DNA of 64,000 nucleotides from Branchipolynoe longqiensis (Eukaryota; Annelida; Polychaeta; Phyllodocida; Polynoidae): positions 23,331,849-23,395,848 of the forward strand of contig CM059186.1 in NCBI GenBank assembly GCA_030323885.1. The letters run 5' to 3'. Each line of letters starts with the position of its first letter. Within the stretch, counting starts at the first letter, position 1. This document shows, in pieces, positions 12,182-22,774 of this stretch. The notes below the pieces were generated by a model. The model was not told the DNA's origin and ran no database searches. It saw only the letters and a list, made by a program, of their open reading frames with translations. Both the position numbers and the translations under genes were made by a program.

Positions 12182-12614
12182 TATAGAGGGAGTGCACGTG
12201 ACGTCATCACTCGGCAGTTAGCCATCCTGGATTACACTTAATACCACCTATGGCACCCCCTGTCTTATACCAAGAACACTATGGCCACCACTGGGCCTAC
12301 CTATAATCAGGGCTGCCAAAATATGTGGTGCCACCTAGTGGGTACTGCCTGAACCTTTCTAATTCTTTGACAGAGCATCCAAAGTGTCAACATACTGCAC
12401 TTTAGCAATGATGTGAGGCTACATGATTTTAAAAATGCTTCCCCTCCATCAAAAAACCCCTTTCCCCCAACCTTTGAGGCCAAACTGCTCAAAACAGTGA
12501 CAATAAACCAACAAATCGGTAAATAAACACAATGTAAGCACTTCCAAGCCTTGCACATGTAATCCAATATGGCCACCGGAAGTTGCCTCGTGACGTCATT
12601 ACACCCCCTCTATA
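12182..12614. mobile_element. 433-bp MITE with ~60-bp inverted repeats
   Basis: TATAGAGGGAGTGCACGTGA at the left pairs with the reverse complement of the right end (TCACGAGG...ATTACACCCCCTCTATA reads back as TATAGAGGGGGTGTAAT). GTGACGTCA and TGGATTACA also match in both arms. The interior is non-coding. Confidence 0.75.
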
Positions 12615-12889
12615 GAATATCTGACACATTTGGGAGGAATTAAAGGACTTAGAAGCATCTTACAATACATTTCATTTACACAATGGGAGGGAGTTTGCAT
12701 ATATATATATATTAATTCTGTGTCTCTTTTAATTTCTAAAGCATTTCTCATCATATGAACAGGCAATCCTTGAGCTGGTTTGTCACACTGAGTGATATGA
12801 TATTTTGCCATTGACTTTGCACTGGTTATCCCCACCCCACCCTACACATTGCTATGGCCAGGACTGTAAGTAATATATTTCACATTGTG
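12615..12889. other. no gene recognised
   Basis: AT-rich with a short (TA)n tract near 12700. Ends at the assembly gap. Confidence 0.45.
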
Positions 12890-13389
12890 NNNNNNNNNNN
12901 NNNNNNNNNNNNNNNNNNNNNNNNNNNNNNNNNNNNNNNNNNNNNNNNNNNNNNNNNNNNNNNNNNNNNNNNNNNNNNNNNNNNNNNNNNNNNNNNNNNN
13001 NNNNNNNNNNNNNNNNNNNNNNNNNNNNNNNNNNNNNNNNNNNNNNNNNNNNNNNNNNNNNNNNNNNNNNNNNNNNNNNNNNNNNNNNNNNNNNNNNNNN
13101 NNNNNNNNNNNNNNNNNNNNNNNNNNNNNNNNNNNNNNNNNNNNNNNNNNNNNNNNNNNNNNNNNNNNNNNNNNNNNNNNNNNNNNNNNNNNNNNNNNNN
13201 NNNNNNNNNNNNNNNNNNNNNNNNNNNNNNNNNNNNNNNNNNNNNNNNNNNNNNNNNNNNNNNNNNNNNNNNNNNNNNNNNNNNNNNNNNNNNNNNNNNN
13301 NNNNNNNNNNNNNNNNNNNNNNNNNNNNNNNNNNNNNNNNNNNNNNNNNNNNNNNNNNNNNNNNNNNNNNNNNNNNNNNNNNNNNNNNN
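12890..13389. other. assembly gap of 500 N
   Basis: Exactly 500 consecutive N, a conventional placeholder length, so the true distance is unknown. Open frames drawn across it are meaningless. Confidence 0.99.
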
Positions 13390-15045
13390 GGTGGGCCCAG
13401 ACTGACTACAGGAAGCTTCCGCGGAAGCATTGCCTATCACCAATGATAGGCCTTGGGCCAGTCTCACCTCATGTGTGAGGAGATTCCAGTCGCAAACTGT
13501 AAACACCGATATCCTACCGGTGTCCTTATGCAACACGTTGCACGTCAGAGGGTTTTGGTCGGGACCCTTACCCGAACCTCCCAAGGCGGAGGTGGCCGAT
13601 TCCATGCCTGATCGCTTGCGCGACCAGGCCTGCTCCCCGACCGATGACCAGACCAGTGGCTATTTACGTACCTTTTCTTGCTTGTTTAACCGACAAGACA
13701 ATAAACAAAACGCTTACTCGTGATCCCCCTCACTAGGTAGCTGCCCACCAGGAGAGTACCCGGCCTATTAGATAATAGACCGGCAAAAACCCGACGAGTT
13801 CGCAAGAAGCTTTTGTGGAGTCTGCACCCAGTGTAAGCTGAGTGAAGACTGAAGTTCTGTACGGCCTTGCTAGCCGCAAGTGCGCGGCAGCGCGTTCCTG
13901 TTAGCCGTCAACCAATGGCAGGCTCGCGTTTAGGCGGGAAACCCGAGTTGACCCGGTTCGCGCGCAAATTAGGTCACGGAGGGCCTTGGTTTTCCATGGC
14001 AACGGGGCCGCCTGCACCAGGCTCACCCACCTTAGAACGAATGCATTCGATCTACCAAAGTCGTGTATTGTGCTGACATTTGCCCTAATACCTTGTTTAC
14101 AATTTATAAAATGGGCGATTAGGGGATCTAATCGTTAGTCAGCGCATTTTACGAACTTTTTTTTAAATTTTATTTTCTTTTTTCGACCAATGTAATACGA
14201 TAAGGGTTTATTTATATAATTTTTACGTAGCCGAATGGGTGTCAACAACTCGACCCGTTCGTAATGTCACCAACACGGGGTCAGTTTTGTGTAGAATTAA
14301 TCCGGTTGATCATAGTACGAATAAGGGTGTTGGGGAGCTGAAACCCAGATTACCTTGAGTACATATCAACCGTATCTCTATTTTAATCTGTTAAGATATA
14401 ATGTTGATACGTAGATAATATCTTTTTATTTACGGGTTGTTTTTATCACCCGCTGTTTACGCCGGGCTTGTTTACATTCCCGTATCACCTCTATCGCTAG
14501 TGGAGCGATTATTTTCGTACTAAAATAGTACACGTATAGTGTATGTAATGCAATACTCCGTTTATTTATTTATTTTATCACGCAAATGCCTGCTAGTTAA
14601 ATTTATATTTTGGAATGTTCGTCATAGTAAACACCGTACCATGACGTCACACTCATATAGTCCCCTGAGACAGTTCTGGGGGATTTATACGCCACCCTGA
14701 ACTTTGCGCAACACGGGTATGTCCCCTTCACTATATACCAATGCGCCGTGCGCAAATAGCCTGCTGGATTTTACAATAAAATTTCCTGAACTGACAGAAA
14801 TGGCTTCCAGTATTTATTTTCTCCCGTCTTCCTCAATCAGCTAAATGCTGGATACTCATTCCCCCATGGAAATAAATACAATATAATAAACGTAAGGGTT
14901 ATAATGTACCGCGGCACTGGTACCAGCTGACTATTGCAGAGACTGGGTGCACGGGCGCGTTGGCTTGGGCACAGTTTAACTGCTGCCATTGCAACGACGA
15001 CACGTAGTAAGCAATCTCTCTAACCTCCATTAACCAGAAAGAAAA
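13390..15045. other. upstream region of the SGNH gene; no gene recognised
   Basis: Composition changes here to a CpG-rich, GCGC-rich sequence resembling the flank of the gypsy element. Short open frames at 13430-13723 and 13867-14076 show no motif. I compared this stretch by eye with 22775-24700, looking for a pair of long terminal repeats, and found no match. ACAATAAAATTTCC near 14772 contains an AATAAA. Confidence 0.4.
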
Positions 15046-16091
15046 ATGCGCGTCGCCGTAATCTGCGACTCCCGGGGGTCGGGGCTGCAGCGTCACCTCG
15101 ACCGGCTCGTGGAGGAGCACGAGTTTCGCGTTTTTACGCACCCTGGAAAGGGTTATATGGATGCCATGCGACTGTCGGTGGCGGGGATACGGTACGTGAA
15201 ATTTTAAACAAGTCGCTGTTTACATTTTCATTCAGGGATGGGGGCGCAATGCTTATATTAGAGGTCTCCCCCGCACGCAATTTCCTCAACTGTATTTTTT
15301 TTTTTATTATTACATTTGTAAGAAAAACTGTTGTAGCGCGCAAATCTAAGGGTCATATTTCCTTTCAGGGAATTTCGACCTGACTACGTGGTCCTGGCCG
15401 CCGGGATCTGCGACGTCACGTCCCGGGACCGGCGTACCCGAACGACAACGGCGCGGTCGCCGTTCGCGATGGAGATCCTCGGTGGACTGGGGGTCCGGAG
15501 GGAGGAATCGCTCGTCCTCCTCCGGACCGTCTACACGGGAAGGGTTAGCGTGGCGACCATCCCCTCGGTCAACCTGGCCGACGCCAACCACCCGGCACGG
15601 CGAAGGTGGACGGCGACCCAGTACGCGTCGTACCATCGGGCGCATCCCCGCCCTCACGCGGATCAGGTGAGGCTGTAGTTTATCGTGATGGAAAGGGAAC
15701 CCTTTTTAAGTACGACTTTAACCAAGCTAATCATCCTAGATTGCCGTGTTGAATCCTGATGGGAAAGGAAACCCTGATACGCAATAGTTTATCTAGCACG
15801 ATAATGCTGATGGTATTACTTATGTATTCTCTGCAATTTAGTTATATGATGATATTTTATTCTCCGCAGGAGACCATCGACGGTGCGTTGGCCTTGTACA
15901 ATGACATTCTCAGGCGGCTAAATGCCGAGGCCGGCCAGCCAACCCCTGATCTCGCCGCCACCATCACCTCACGGGGGGCTACCCATTTTGACAGGCTGGT
16001 GGACGGCGTGCACGCGACGGGCGCCACCAAGAAGAGGTGGGCCCGCTGCATCGCCTCTTGCGTGCGGGCCGCCCACCAGGAAACCGTGTAA
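15046..16091 (+). CDS. SGNH/GDSL-hydrolase-like protein, three exons
   Basis: Exons 15046-15191, 15369-15666 and 15870-16091 join in frame to 221 codons. The donors are GTACGT and GTGAGG; the acceptors are CTTTCAG and CTCCGCAG. The protein opens MRVAVICDSRGSG, placing the block-I nucleophile Ser at residue 9 (an Asp-Ser motif). Block III reads AAGICD, with Cys where the family usually has Asn. Block V, near the C-terminus, reads LVDGVH and supplies the Asp-His pair. There is no signal peptide, so it is probably cytosolic. SGNH domains of this style are known both as host proteins and as accessory proteins of some retroelements (Ngaro/DIRS, some LINEs). The gene is convergent with the gypsy pol 560 bp away. 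Substrate unknown. Confidence 0.72.
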
Positions 16092-16649
16092 TTTACTTTA
16101 ATTAAAAAAAAATTTGTTTTTAACTTTAAATAAATATATATATTTTCTTTTTTTTTTAATATTAAATAAATTTTATACATTACCATTCATTGTCGTTGTT
16201 ATGTTGTGTATGTACAGTTCTTTTTAAGGTTGGATGTATATATTCGGTAATTCTAATAGATGTACTCATTTTACTGTTGGTGTTCTTATGGTGTATGTGT
16301 ACGCATTTTTATGTTGGGCTATACCATAGTTGCACCATCGATAGGTAGGCTAAATCCTTATCAATGTACGCATTTTACTGTTGGAGTTTCATGGGGGCTG
16401 ATGATATGCAATATCTAATTTTGCTTCCCCCGTCCCCCAGTAGTACGGAATTGTCTCCCAAGTAAGTTAATGAGCCTTATAAAAGGGGTCGTATAACTTA
16501 AAGATGTATCGTAAGTAAAAGTCACGGGAGGGCGGCGATTTTCTTACCCTCCTTCATAATTATGGCATAGACCGGTATATCAAATATAACATAAACCGAT
16601 GTCCTTTGTAATTTGATCGCCTCTCACCCCGACTTCTGACTAATAAATG
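16092..16649. other. spacer between SGNH gene and gypsy pol
   Basis: Holds the convergent 3' ends. A purine-rich stretch lies on the minus strand near 16545-16560 (GAAGGAGGGTAAG) and another near 16424-16440 (CTGGGGGACGGGGGAAG). Either could be the polypurine tract of the gypsy element. The motif GTACGCATTTTACTGTTGG is repeated near 16261 (as TACTC) and 16365. No long terminal repeat could be delimited. Confidence 0.45.
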
Positions 16650-19600
16650 TTAACGGTCGCTCGACCCGGCGCTTGTTTCACCGCGGGTGGTGGGAACCAA
16701 CAGCTGCGTCTTCTCCTGAGATTGCGCCGTATCGGGTTTCCGCGCCGACTCGGCGTTAATTAATTTATCGCCGTCTTGGCTATCTGACGGAATCCGCCCG
16801 GTGTACAATTTCAAACGCCCTGTATTTGATTTCCGAGCGGCTGATAATGCCGTCTTAATTATAACCGTCGTATCAGATATGACCTCAGTAATCTTCCAAG
16901 GCCCGTCCCAGTTTGGTGCGAGTTTAATGTGTGCCGTGGGAGCATGGTATCTTAACACCAAGTCACCCACTGCAAACCGTGGGAAGTCAGCATTCCCATA
17001 AGAATTTTTATTTCTTTGAATACTTTTCTCTGTGCTATTACGCACCCTGCCATACGCATTGTGGAAACAACATTCCAACCATCGGACGAAAGCCGGTGTG
17101 CAAGCGTCGTCTGAATGTTTGTCTAACACTCCGAATTGCAAATCACATGGTAGGCGCAATTCTTCCCCAAACACCAACGTATTGGGAGTAACCCCGGTAG
17201 CGGCGTGTATTGTGCAATTATATGAGTGTGCAACGTACTTAGCATGTAAATCCCAATCGCTCTGATCTTCATTGACCATGCAGGCCAGAGCAGAAATTAA
17301 CGTTCGATTAAATCGTTCAACTAAGCCATTGGATCTGGGACAGTAAGGGTTCGTGCGGGTTTTATAGCAGCCTATCAGTTTGAGCATAGTCTGGAATAAT
17401 TCCGACTCAAACTCCCTGCCCTGATCTGAGTGTAATATAAGGGGAGCCCCGAAAATCAGTATCCAATTATCCACCAATGCTTGCGCGGCCACTGCCGCCG
17501 TTTGGTTACGTAATGGGTAGACTTGTACATATTTTGTAAAGTGGTCCTGTATTACCAACATCACCAAATTATCCCGGTTAGTGCGCTTAAATCCTGAGAC
17601 GAAGTCACAGGACAGGCGCCCCCAACGTTGGCCTGTCATTTGTTGCTGTAACGGCATTTTAGCCATTCCCAGCCCTGGTTTAATGAGTGCGCATCTCGGG
17701 CAGGATTTAACCCAATCGCGCACACACGAATTCATGCCTGGCCAGTAATATCGTGTGCGTATTTTGTCTAGGGTTCTCTCCCTTCCAAAATGCGCAGCGG
17801 TGGGATGGCTGTGGCAGAATATTAATATGTCCTCTCGTAAGAGGAAAGGTATAACGAGTTGTTGATGAGTTATGAGAGAATGGGGGTCGAGCGCATTCCT
17901 GCATAACACCCCATTCACTACAGTTAACTGTTTCCAGTGGTTTAACAATTTAATAGTTTCTGTATTCTCCGCTCTTACGAGATCCTTAGGAGGTCTCACC
18001 GTGTGCGCATTTAACAAAGAAATAACGGTGGAGCATGTCACATCTGCTTCCTGAGCCTGACGCAATTCATTTTGCGTCCAGAAATGGAAGCTATTTTCCT
18101 CATCAGGAGTCAGGAGTAAGGACACAACCACCGCTGTATGAGCCCCACAATCGTCACATTCCGGTATGCCACAACGACGTACAGGAATGCGACTAAGCGC
18201 GTCAGCGTTAATATGTTGAGAGCCGGGTCGATAAGTAATTTGCGTGTTGGTGAGGCCAAATTCAGACAACCACGCCAACCAACGTCCTATCATACCCTCC
18301 GCCTCTTTAAAATTTAGTAACCATTTTAATGAATGATGGTCAGTACGGATCTGGAATTCAGAATCCCAAAAATAATGACGCCATTTTTTAGTGTATACGA
18401 CTATCGCCATTAACTCCCTTTTTGTCGTACAATAACGTCGTTGACAGGCACTGAGCCTATTGCTGGCAAAGGTAATGGGTACTTCAACCTCGTCTTGCAC
18501 TTGACTTAATGCGCCTGCGATGGCAAATGCGCTAGCGTCAGTGTCCAAGATAAATTGTCCACTAGGCCGTGGGTACCCTAGTACTGGTGTATCGGCGAAA
18601 AGCCGTTTCAGGTTAATGAACGCATTTTCCTGTGATATACCCCACGCAAATATTTGCGTGCCGACATTAGCCACATCCTGTATGGAAGCGACTACATCGG
18701 CAAAATGGGGAATGAAATCTCGATAATAATAAGCAAAACCGAGCAAACTTTTTGTCTCTTTAGGAGACTTAGGCGCTGGCCAATTGGTTATAGCCTCAAT
18801 CTTTTTAGGATCGGCTTTTATACCCTCACTAGACACAATTCTACCCAAATATTCAGTTTCCTTACGGAATAGATGACATTTGGACGGTTTAAGTTTTAAT
18901 TTAAATTTGCGAAGTCTTAAAAAAACTTCTCGTAAATGCGAACGACATGTGGAAACGGTGTCACCGAATATGATAATGTCGTCTAAGTATACCAAACAGT
19001 GAGTAAACAGTAGACCGTTTAACATTTCCGCCATCATTTTCTCAAAGGTGGCGGGAGCATTACATAGACCAAAGGGCATTACCTTCCACTCATATAGACC
19101 TATATGAGTTGTGAAAGCAGTTTTCTCCCGATCATCGTGTTGCATCGCGACTTGATGGTATCCAGATTGGAGATCCAAAGTGCAGAACCACTTATTTCCT
19201 CCCAGACTATCCAAGCTCTCGTCTATCCGCGGTAATGGGTACGCATTTTTCCACGTCATAGCATTTAACTTGCGATAATCTATACAAAATCGCCACGTCC
19301 CATCCTTTTTGGTAACAAGGTGGACGGGCGAACTATAAGGACTTGTACTATCCGTAATGATCCCTGCCGCCAACATTTTGGCAACCTCGTCCTCCAGGGC
19401 TTGTTTCTTGGAGTCCATTAGCCTACGGTATGGTATCCTAAAGGGGGCGTTGTCCCCGACATCGATATGGTGTTGTACGACATCTGTCCACCCCAGTTTA
19501 GCATCCGGTTTCGCGAATATATCGCAAAATTCGAAGAGGAATTCTGCGATTCTCTTTTTATCTTCCGCGTGCTCCAAATGCGTGGCCTCCGCCATGGATA

Positions 19601-20723
19601 GTATGAAGTCAGGAATTTGCGGCAGGCCCGCAAATTGCGTTCTGTCAACAGGAAAAACCGGTTCTGGGGATCCTCCAAATCCCTCCACGCCGCGGTCTCT
19701 TTTGAGTAAGTCGAACACCATGGCGGCCGTAGGACTATTGATGGAACCATGCGATCTGGCCTCAGAGGCGTTGCCAATGACCTGGCCTCGCCGCAAATGC
19801 ACACAATCGTCTGTAGTGTTACACAGCGGTAACACAGCACCGTCTGCGCCACAAATTAACGAGGGAGCCGCTGTGACTCCCATACAACTGAGTACTTCAG
19901 GGTCGGGTTCAATTAAGCACTGACCCTTCCCTTCTATATGTCTGGTTGAAATTAATGCCGCCACCGTTTGGTGCGCATTTAATTTAACATCTTCTGCCAG
20001 GCACGCAAGACCGCAGTCTGTTCGTAGCTGACAGTGTGTGACCAAGTTATAAGGTTGCAGAATTTCCAGCAGCCCATTATGTGGCGAGAGACTGGCTTCG
20101 TAAAATGACATCCAATCGCTCCCCAGAATACCATCCTCTGGTATGTCCACTATCAATACAGATGAGTAAAATATCTGATTGGCGATACCCAGAGGGATAT
20201 CTGTACAACCAAATTGTGGGATTACTAGTCCCGTTACACTTAAAGGCCTCACGTCGGAGACCAAGTTACGCGTATTCAGGTTGAGATTATCAAAGAATCC
20301 TTTTCCTATCACGGACATGGCCGCCCCGGTATCAATAAGGAAGAATCCATTGGATTCTCTAATGTTGATGGGGACATACCATCTTTTCCCATTCAGTGGG
20401 AAAATGTTCATGGCGAACTGGTCTCTTTCCTCCACGTTGTGTAGGTTTAGTCCAGTTCTCTCTAAAATATAGTCCATACACGGATCAGACTCAGGGCTGC
20501 GCGCATTTTGTGCGCACATTGATCGCATTCCAGCCAAGAAAACCTGGCGGACGCCGATTGTACATGTAGACGGTGTAGACACACTGTGCACATTGCACGA
20601 ATCTGATGGGAGATTGTGCGCAAGGGGTTTAGCACAACTCTCAACAGATGCGCTGGGAAGATTTCCCCGTACAATAATAGCTGACACCACTTCCGGCGTT
20701 GCAGCTGGTACTAATTTAAAAAA
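16650..20723 (-). CDS. pol: Ty3/gypsy retrotransposon pol polyprotein
   Basis: This is an uninterrupted frame of more than 1340 codons. Counting from the GTG at 20690, the protease has DTGA at 120-123. The reverse transcriptase has TLDL at 504-507 and YLDD at 568-571. RNase H shows Asp718, Glu759 and Asp784. The integrase zinc finger is His960, His967, Cys997, Cys1000, and its core is Asp1029, Asp1089, Glu1125 (35 residues between the last two). The order protease-RT-RNase H-integrase is that of Ty3/gypsy. All named catalytic residues are present, so the copy is potentially functional. The frame has no ATG near its start; it opens at 20723, right at a slippery heptamer, so it is expected as a gag-pol fusion. 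No env-like frame follows. Confidence 0.95.
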   Translation of the reverse strand, partial: FFKLVPAATPEVVSAIIVRGNLPSASVESCAKPLAHNLPSDSCNVHSVSTPSTCTIGVRQVFLAGMRSMCAQNARSPESDPCMDYILERTGLNLHNVEERDQFAMNIFPLNGKRWYVPINIRESNGFFLIDTGAAMSVIGKGFFDNLNLNTRNLVSDVRPLSVTGLVIPQFGCTDIPLGIANQIFYSSVLIVDIPEDGILGSDWMSFYEASLSPHNGLLEILQPYNLVTHCQLRTDCGLACLAEDVKLNAHQTVAALISTRHIEGKGQCLIEPDPEVLSCMGVTAAPSLICGADGAVLPLCNTTDDCVHLRRGQVIGNASEARSHGSINSPTAAMVFDLLKRDRGVEGFGGSPEPVFPVDRTQFAGLPQIPDFILSMAEATHLEHAEDKKRIAEFLFEFCDIFAKPDAKLGWTDVVQHHIDVGDNAPFRIPYRRLMDSKKQALEDEVAKMLAAGIITDSTSPYSSPVHLVTKKDGTWRFCIDYRKLNAMTWKNAYPLPRIDESLDSLGGNKWFCTLDLQSGYHQVAMQHDDREKTAFTTHIGLYEWKVMPFGLCNAPATFEKMMAEMLNGLLFTHCLVYLDDIIIFGDTVSTCRSHLREVFLRLRKFKLKLKPSKCHLFRKETEYLGRIVSSEGIKADPKKIEAITNWPAPKSPKETKSLLGFAYYYRDFIPHFADVVASIQDVANVGTQIFAWGISQENAFINLKRLFADTPVLGYPRPSGQFILDTDASAFAIAGALSQVQDEVEVPITFASNRLSACQRRYCTTKRELMAIVVYTKKWRHYFWDSEFQIRTDHHSLKWLLNFKEAEGMIGRWLAWLSEFGLTNTQITYRPGSQHINADALSRIPVRRCGIPECDDCGAHTAVVVSLLLTPDEENSFHFWTQNELRQAQEADVTCSTVISLLNAHTVRPPKDLVRAENTETIKLLNHWKQLTVVNGVLCRNALDPHSLITHQQLVIPFLLREDILIFCHSHPTAAHFGRERTLDKIRTRYYWPGMNSCVRDWVKSCPRCALIKPGLGMAKMPLQQQMTGQRWGRLSCDFVSGFKRTNRDNLVMLVIQDHFTKYVQVYPLRNQTAAVAAQALVDNWILIFGAPLILHSDQGREFESELFQTMLKLIGCYKTRTNPYCPRSNGLVERFNRTLISALACMVNEDQSDWDLHAKYVAHSYNCTIHAATGVTPNTLVFGEELRLPCDLQFGVLDKHSDDACTPAFVRWLECCFHNAYGRVRNSTEKSIQRNKNSYGNADFPRFAVGDLVLRYHAPTAHIKLAPNWDGPWKITEVISDTTVIIKTALSAARKSNTGRLKLYTGRIPSDSQDGDKLINAESARKPDTAQSQEKTQLLVPTTRGETSAGSSDR

Positions 20724-22567
20724 TCAGTATCGGCTAAGAACTCGGGAGATCCCGATTCATGGTGTACGGCAGCAACAGCGCTATGGTTAGGCGCGAATTG
20801 CTTGCCTGTGGGCGCAATTTGCTTGCTCCCATGCACGTTGTTAGTGACAGGGTGCGCGATTCGCGTATTATCGCGCGCTCTATTTTTGCCGCTGGCTGCT
20901 TGTAGCCGGGCCAATAGTTCTGGTACATGGCGCGAATTATCGCACCCGTTACGGACTCCATCCACCATAGCCTGTTCTAAGGAACGAGGCTGTGACAAAG
21001 GACACTCATACGCCATGTGACCAAAGTCCCGGCATCTAAAACATTCAATCCTCCCGGAATTCCGAGAGCGATTCGGGCGGTTCGGTTGAAACGCCCTTTG
21101 CGATCTACCCTGCAAATCAGGGTTAATGTGTGGACGCCTATTTGGCCATTCACGCTTGTTAGCGTTACCCTGTTGGGTATTCTGTGAAGGGTGCCCGTTA
21201 TAGGCGCAAATTCCTGTATCCACTGTATCATATGGATTGTCGTACGGCAAGTCTGCCACGGCGGAAGCAATTTCCGCCACCGTGCAGTTACGTGGGGTCA
21301 TACGCGCTTTTGCCGCGTGATCCCTTAACATTTGATAAATATCCTCCATGGTGTGTCTACCCGGGGACCATTGCTTCAAGATCATGTCGCGTTCCTCCCG
21401 GTCGCGCAAACCATGAATGAACACTGCCACTGTTTTGCGCGCGATTAAATCGCGCGACATTCCACATCCTTGTCCAGCTTTTCTGGCCTCAGACTCTAGC
21501 ATCATCCCGTAGTAGACGGAATTGGCCGAGTCTGACGGACGTTGGAATCTCTTCTCAAAGAGTTCCCATTTCGATAAGGGATCCATTCCCTGGAATTGCC
21601 AAGCTAACGCTTCCACCAATTCATCTAAGGTGGCGCAATTATCTTGCTCCCACCTATCCACAGCCAACTGACCTGGACCATCTTGTAACAAGTGGATCAG
21701 GCGCGTAAGCGCAGTGGTCTCATTCCACCGGTTCACGGACATCGCCTTACTGACCTTTTCCCACCAAGTCTCCCAGTCTTGGTTTATTCCGTCAAACGGG
21801 GGAACTTCGACAGCCCTCACCCTTGCGGGCTGGTACTGCTCTTGCACGCTGATATTTCGGTCGCGCAAATACAGAGATCGGTATACCGCTGAGGCACCGA
21901 TGCCCGGGGTGATAGTGGATGCCTCCATTACCGCCCGGCGAATGGCTGGGTTCGTCTTTATGAGTTCCCGTTCTGCACCGGTGTACCGGTATGCAGCAAA
22001 AGAGTCGGCGCTCGCGTTTTGCGCGCAGCCGTCGACGGGCGCATTTTGCCCAGCTGGAAGGGAGGGAGCTGTGGGTGCACAGCCTGCCGCGTTAGACGCA
22101 TTTACATTGGCGCTGCTAGGAGGGCCAAGCTTTGCTTGCCGTTGGATTGCTTTTAACACTCCATCAGAAACCCCGGGGTTGTGGTGCGCATTTACATCGC
22201 CCCCAGCAAATTGTTGCCATTGGGCATTCAGCTCATTTTCGCGCGTGAGGATTTCCCTCTCGCGCTTTTGTAACGCACTTAGTTGTTCCCGTTGCACGGA
22301 CTGTTGCGCGGCGGGTATCATGTACGACAAGTCCATGACTGGGGGCGGAAGAGACAGGGTCGGAGTAGCACCCGTCCTCTCTTTCGGAAGGAAAGAGAAG
22401 AGGCTGCCTTCCTCACGAGTGACCTGTAGGGACATTTGCGCGCTTTTGGCGGCTTCTGGATTTTGCGCGGACGCAAATTGCGTATCAACCACAGCTTTTC
22501 CAGGAGTTCCTGGATTAGCCGTTACAGTTAGGGGCGAAACCCCGGCAGGTCGGACTGGGTCCGCCAT
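20711..22567 (-). CDS. gag: Ty3/gypsy retrotransposon gag
   Basis: The first ATG is at 22567, giving about 618 residues; the frame stays open upstream to 22774 without another ATG. The middle has a Trp-rich capsid-like region (WETWWEKVSKAM) followed by an Arg-rich basic stretch. Near the C-terminus is one zinc knuckle, CFRCRDFGHMAYEC, fitting CX2CX4HX4C. The product would assemble particles and bind element RNA. It ends in TAG at 20711 and overlaps the pol frame by 13 nt at the slippery site. The frame is intact. Confidence 0.92.
   Translation of the reverse strand: MADPVRPAGVSPLTVTANPGTPGKAVVDTQFASAQNPEAAKSAQMSLQVTREEGSLFSFLPKERTGATPTLSLPPPVMDLSYMIPAAQQSVQREQLSALQKREREILTRENELNAQWQQFAGGDVNAHHNPGVSDGVLKAIQRQAKLGPPSSANVNASNAAGCAPTAPSLPAGQNAPVDGCAQNASADSFAAYRYTGAERELIKTNPAIRRAVMEASTITPGIGASAVYRSLYLRDRNISVQEQYQPARVRAVEVPPFDGINQDWETWWEKVSKAMSVNRWNETTALTRLIHLLQDGPGQLAVDRWEQDNCATLDELVEALAWQFQGMDPLSKWELFEKRFQRPSDSANSVYYGMMLESEARKAGQGCGMSRDLIARKTVAVFIHGLRDREERDMILKQWSPGRHTMEDIYQMLRDHAAKARMTPRNCTVAEIASAVADLPYDNPYDTVDTGICAYNGHPSQNTQQGNANKREWPNRRPHINPDLQGRSQRAFQPNRPNRSRNSGRIECFRCRDFGHMAYECPLSQPRSLEQAMVDGVRNGCDNSRHVPELLARLQAASGKNRARDNTRIAHPVTNNVHGSKQIAPTGKQFAPNHSAVAAVHHESGSPEFLADTDFLN
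20717..20723 (-). promoter_or_regulatory. T TTT TTA slippery heptamer for -1 frameshifting
   Basis: On the minus strand gag ends GAT TTT TTA AAT TAG. The heptamer TTTTTTA is in gag phase (T TTT TTA), and a -1 slip continues TTT TTT AAA TTA GTA directly into the open pol frame, which is closed by TGA just upstream. This is the canonical X XXY YYZ geometry. I did not model a downstream stimulatory structure. Confidence 0.8.
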
Positions 22568-22774
22568 TACAGTAAGGGGGGATACCCCGAGACTTCGAAC
22601 ACTGTCCGAATCCGTTATGGAGACGCCATCCAAAGATTGCGCCTCCCCGTCGCCCTTTTCTCCCCCCGCAGGTGCTGCAGAACGCAAGCAACCGCGGCGG
22701 GCGGAAATAGGGGCCTCACCAGGTTCCTTCCGCCTAGCCAGCTCGCCTAGGCGACTGGCTCGTGCAACTACCAA

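Noticed and set aside
12852..13605. Open frames across the N gap
   Set aside because: Unknown bases are read as unknown residues; the frames have no meaning.
15046..16091. SGNH gene as part of a Ngaro/DIRS element
   Set aside because: I found no tyrosine recombinase or DIRS-type RT nearby; the only RT in the block is the minus-strand gypsy pol, so this cannot be asserted.
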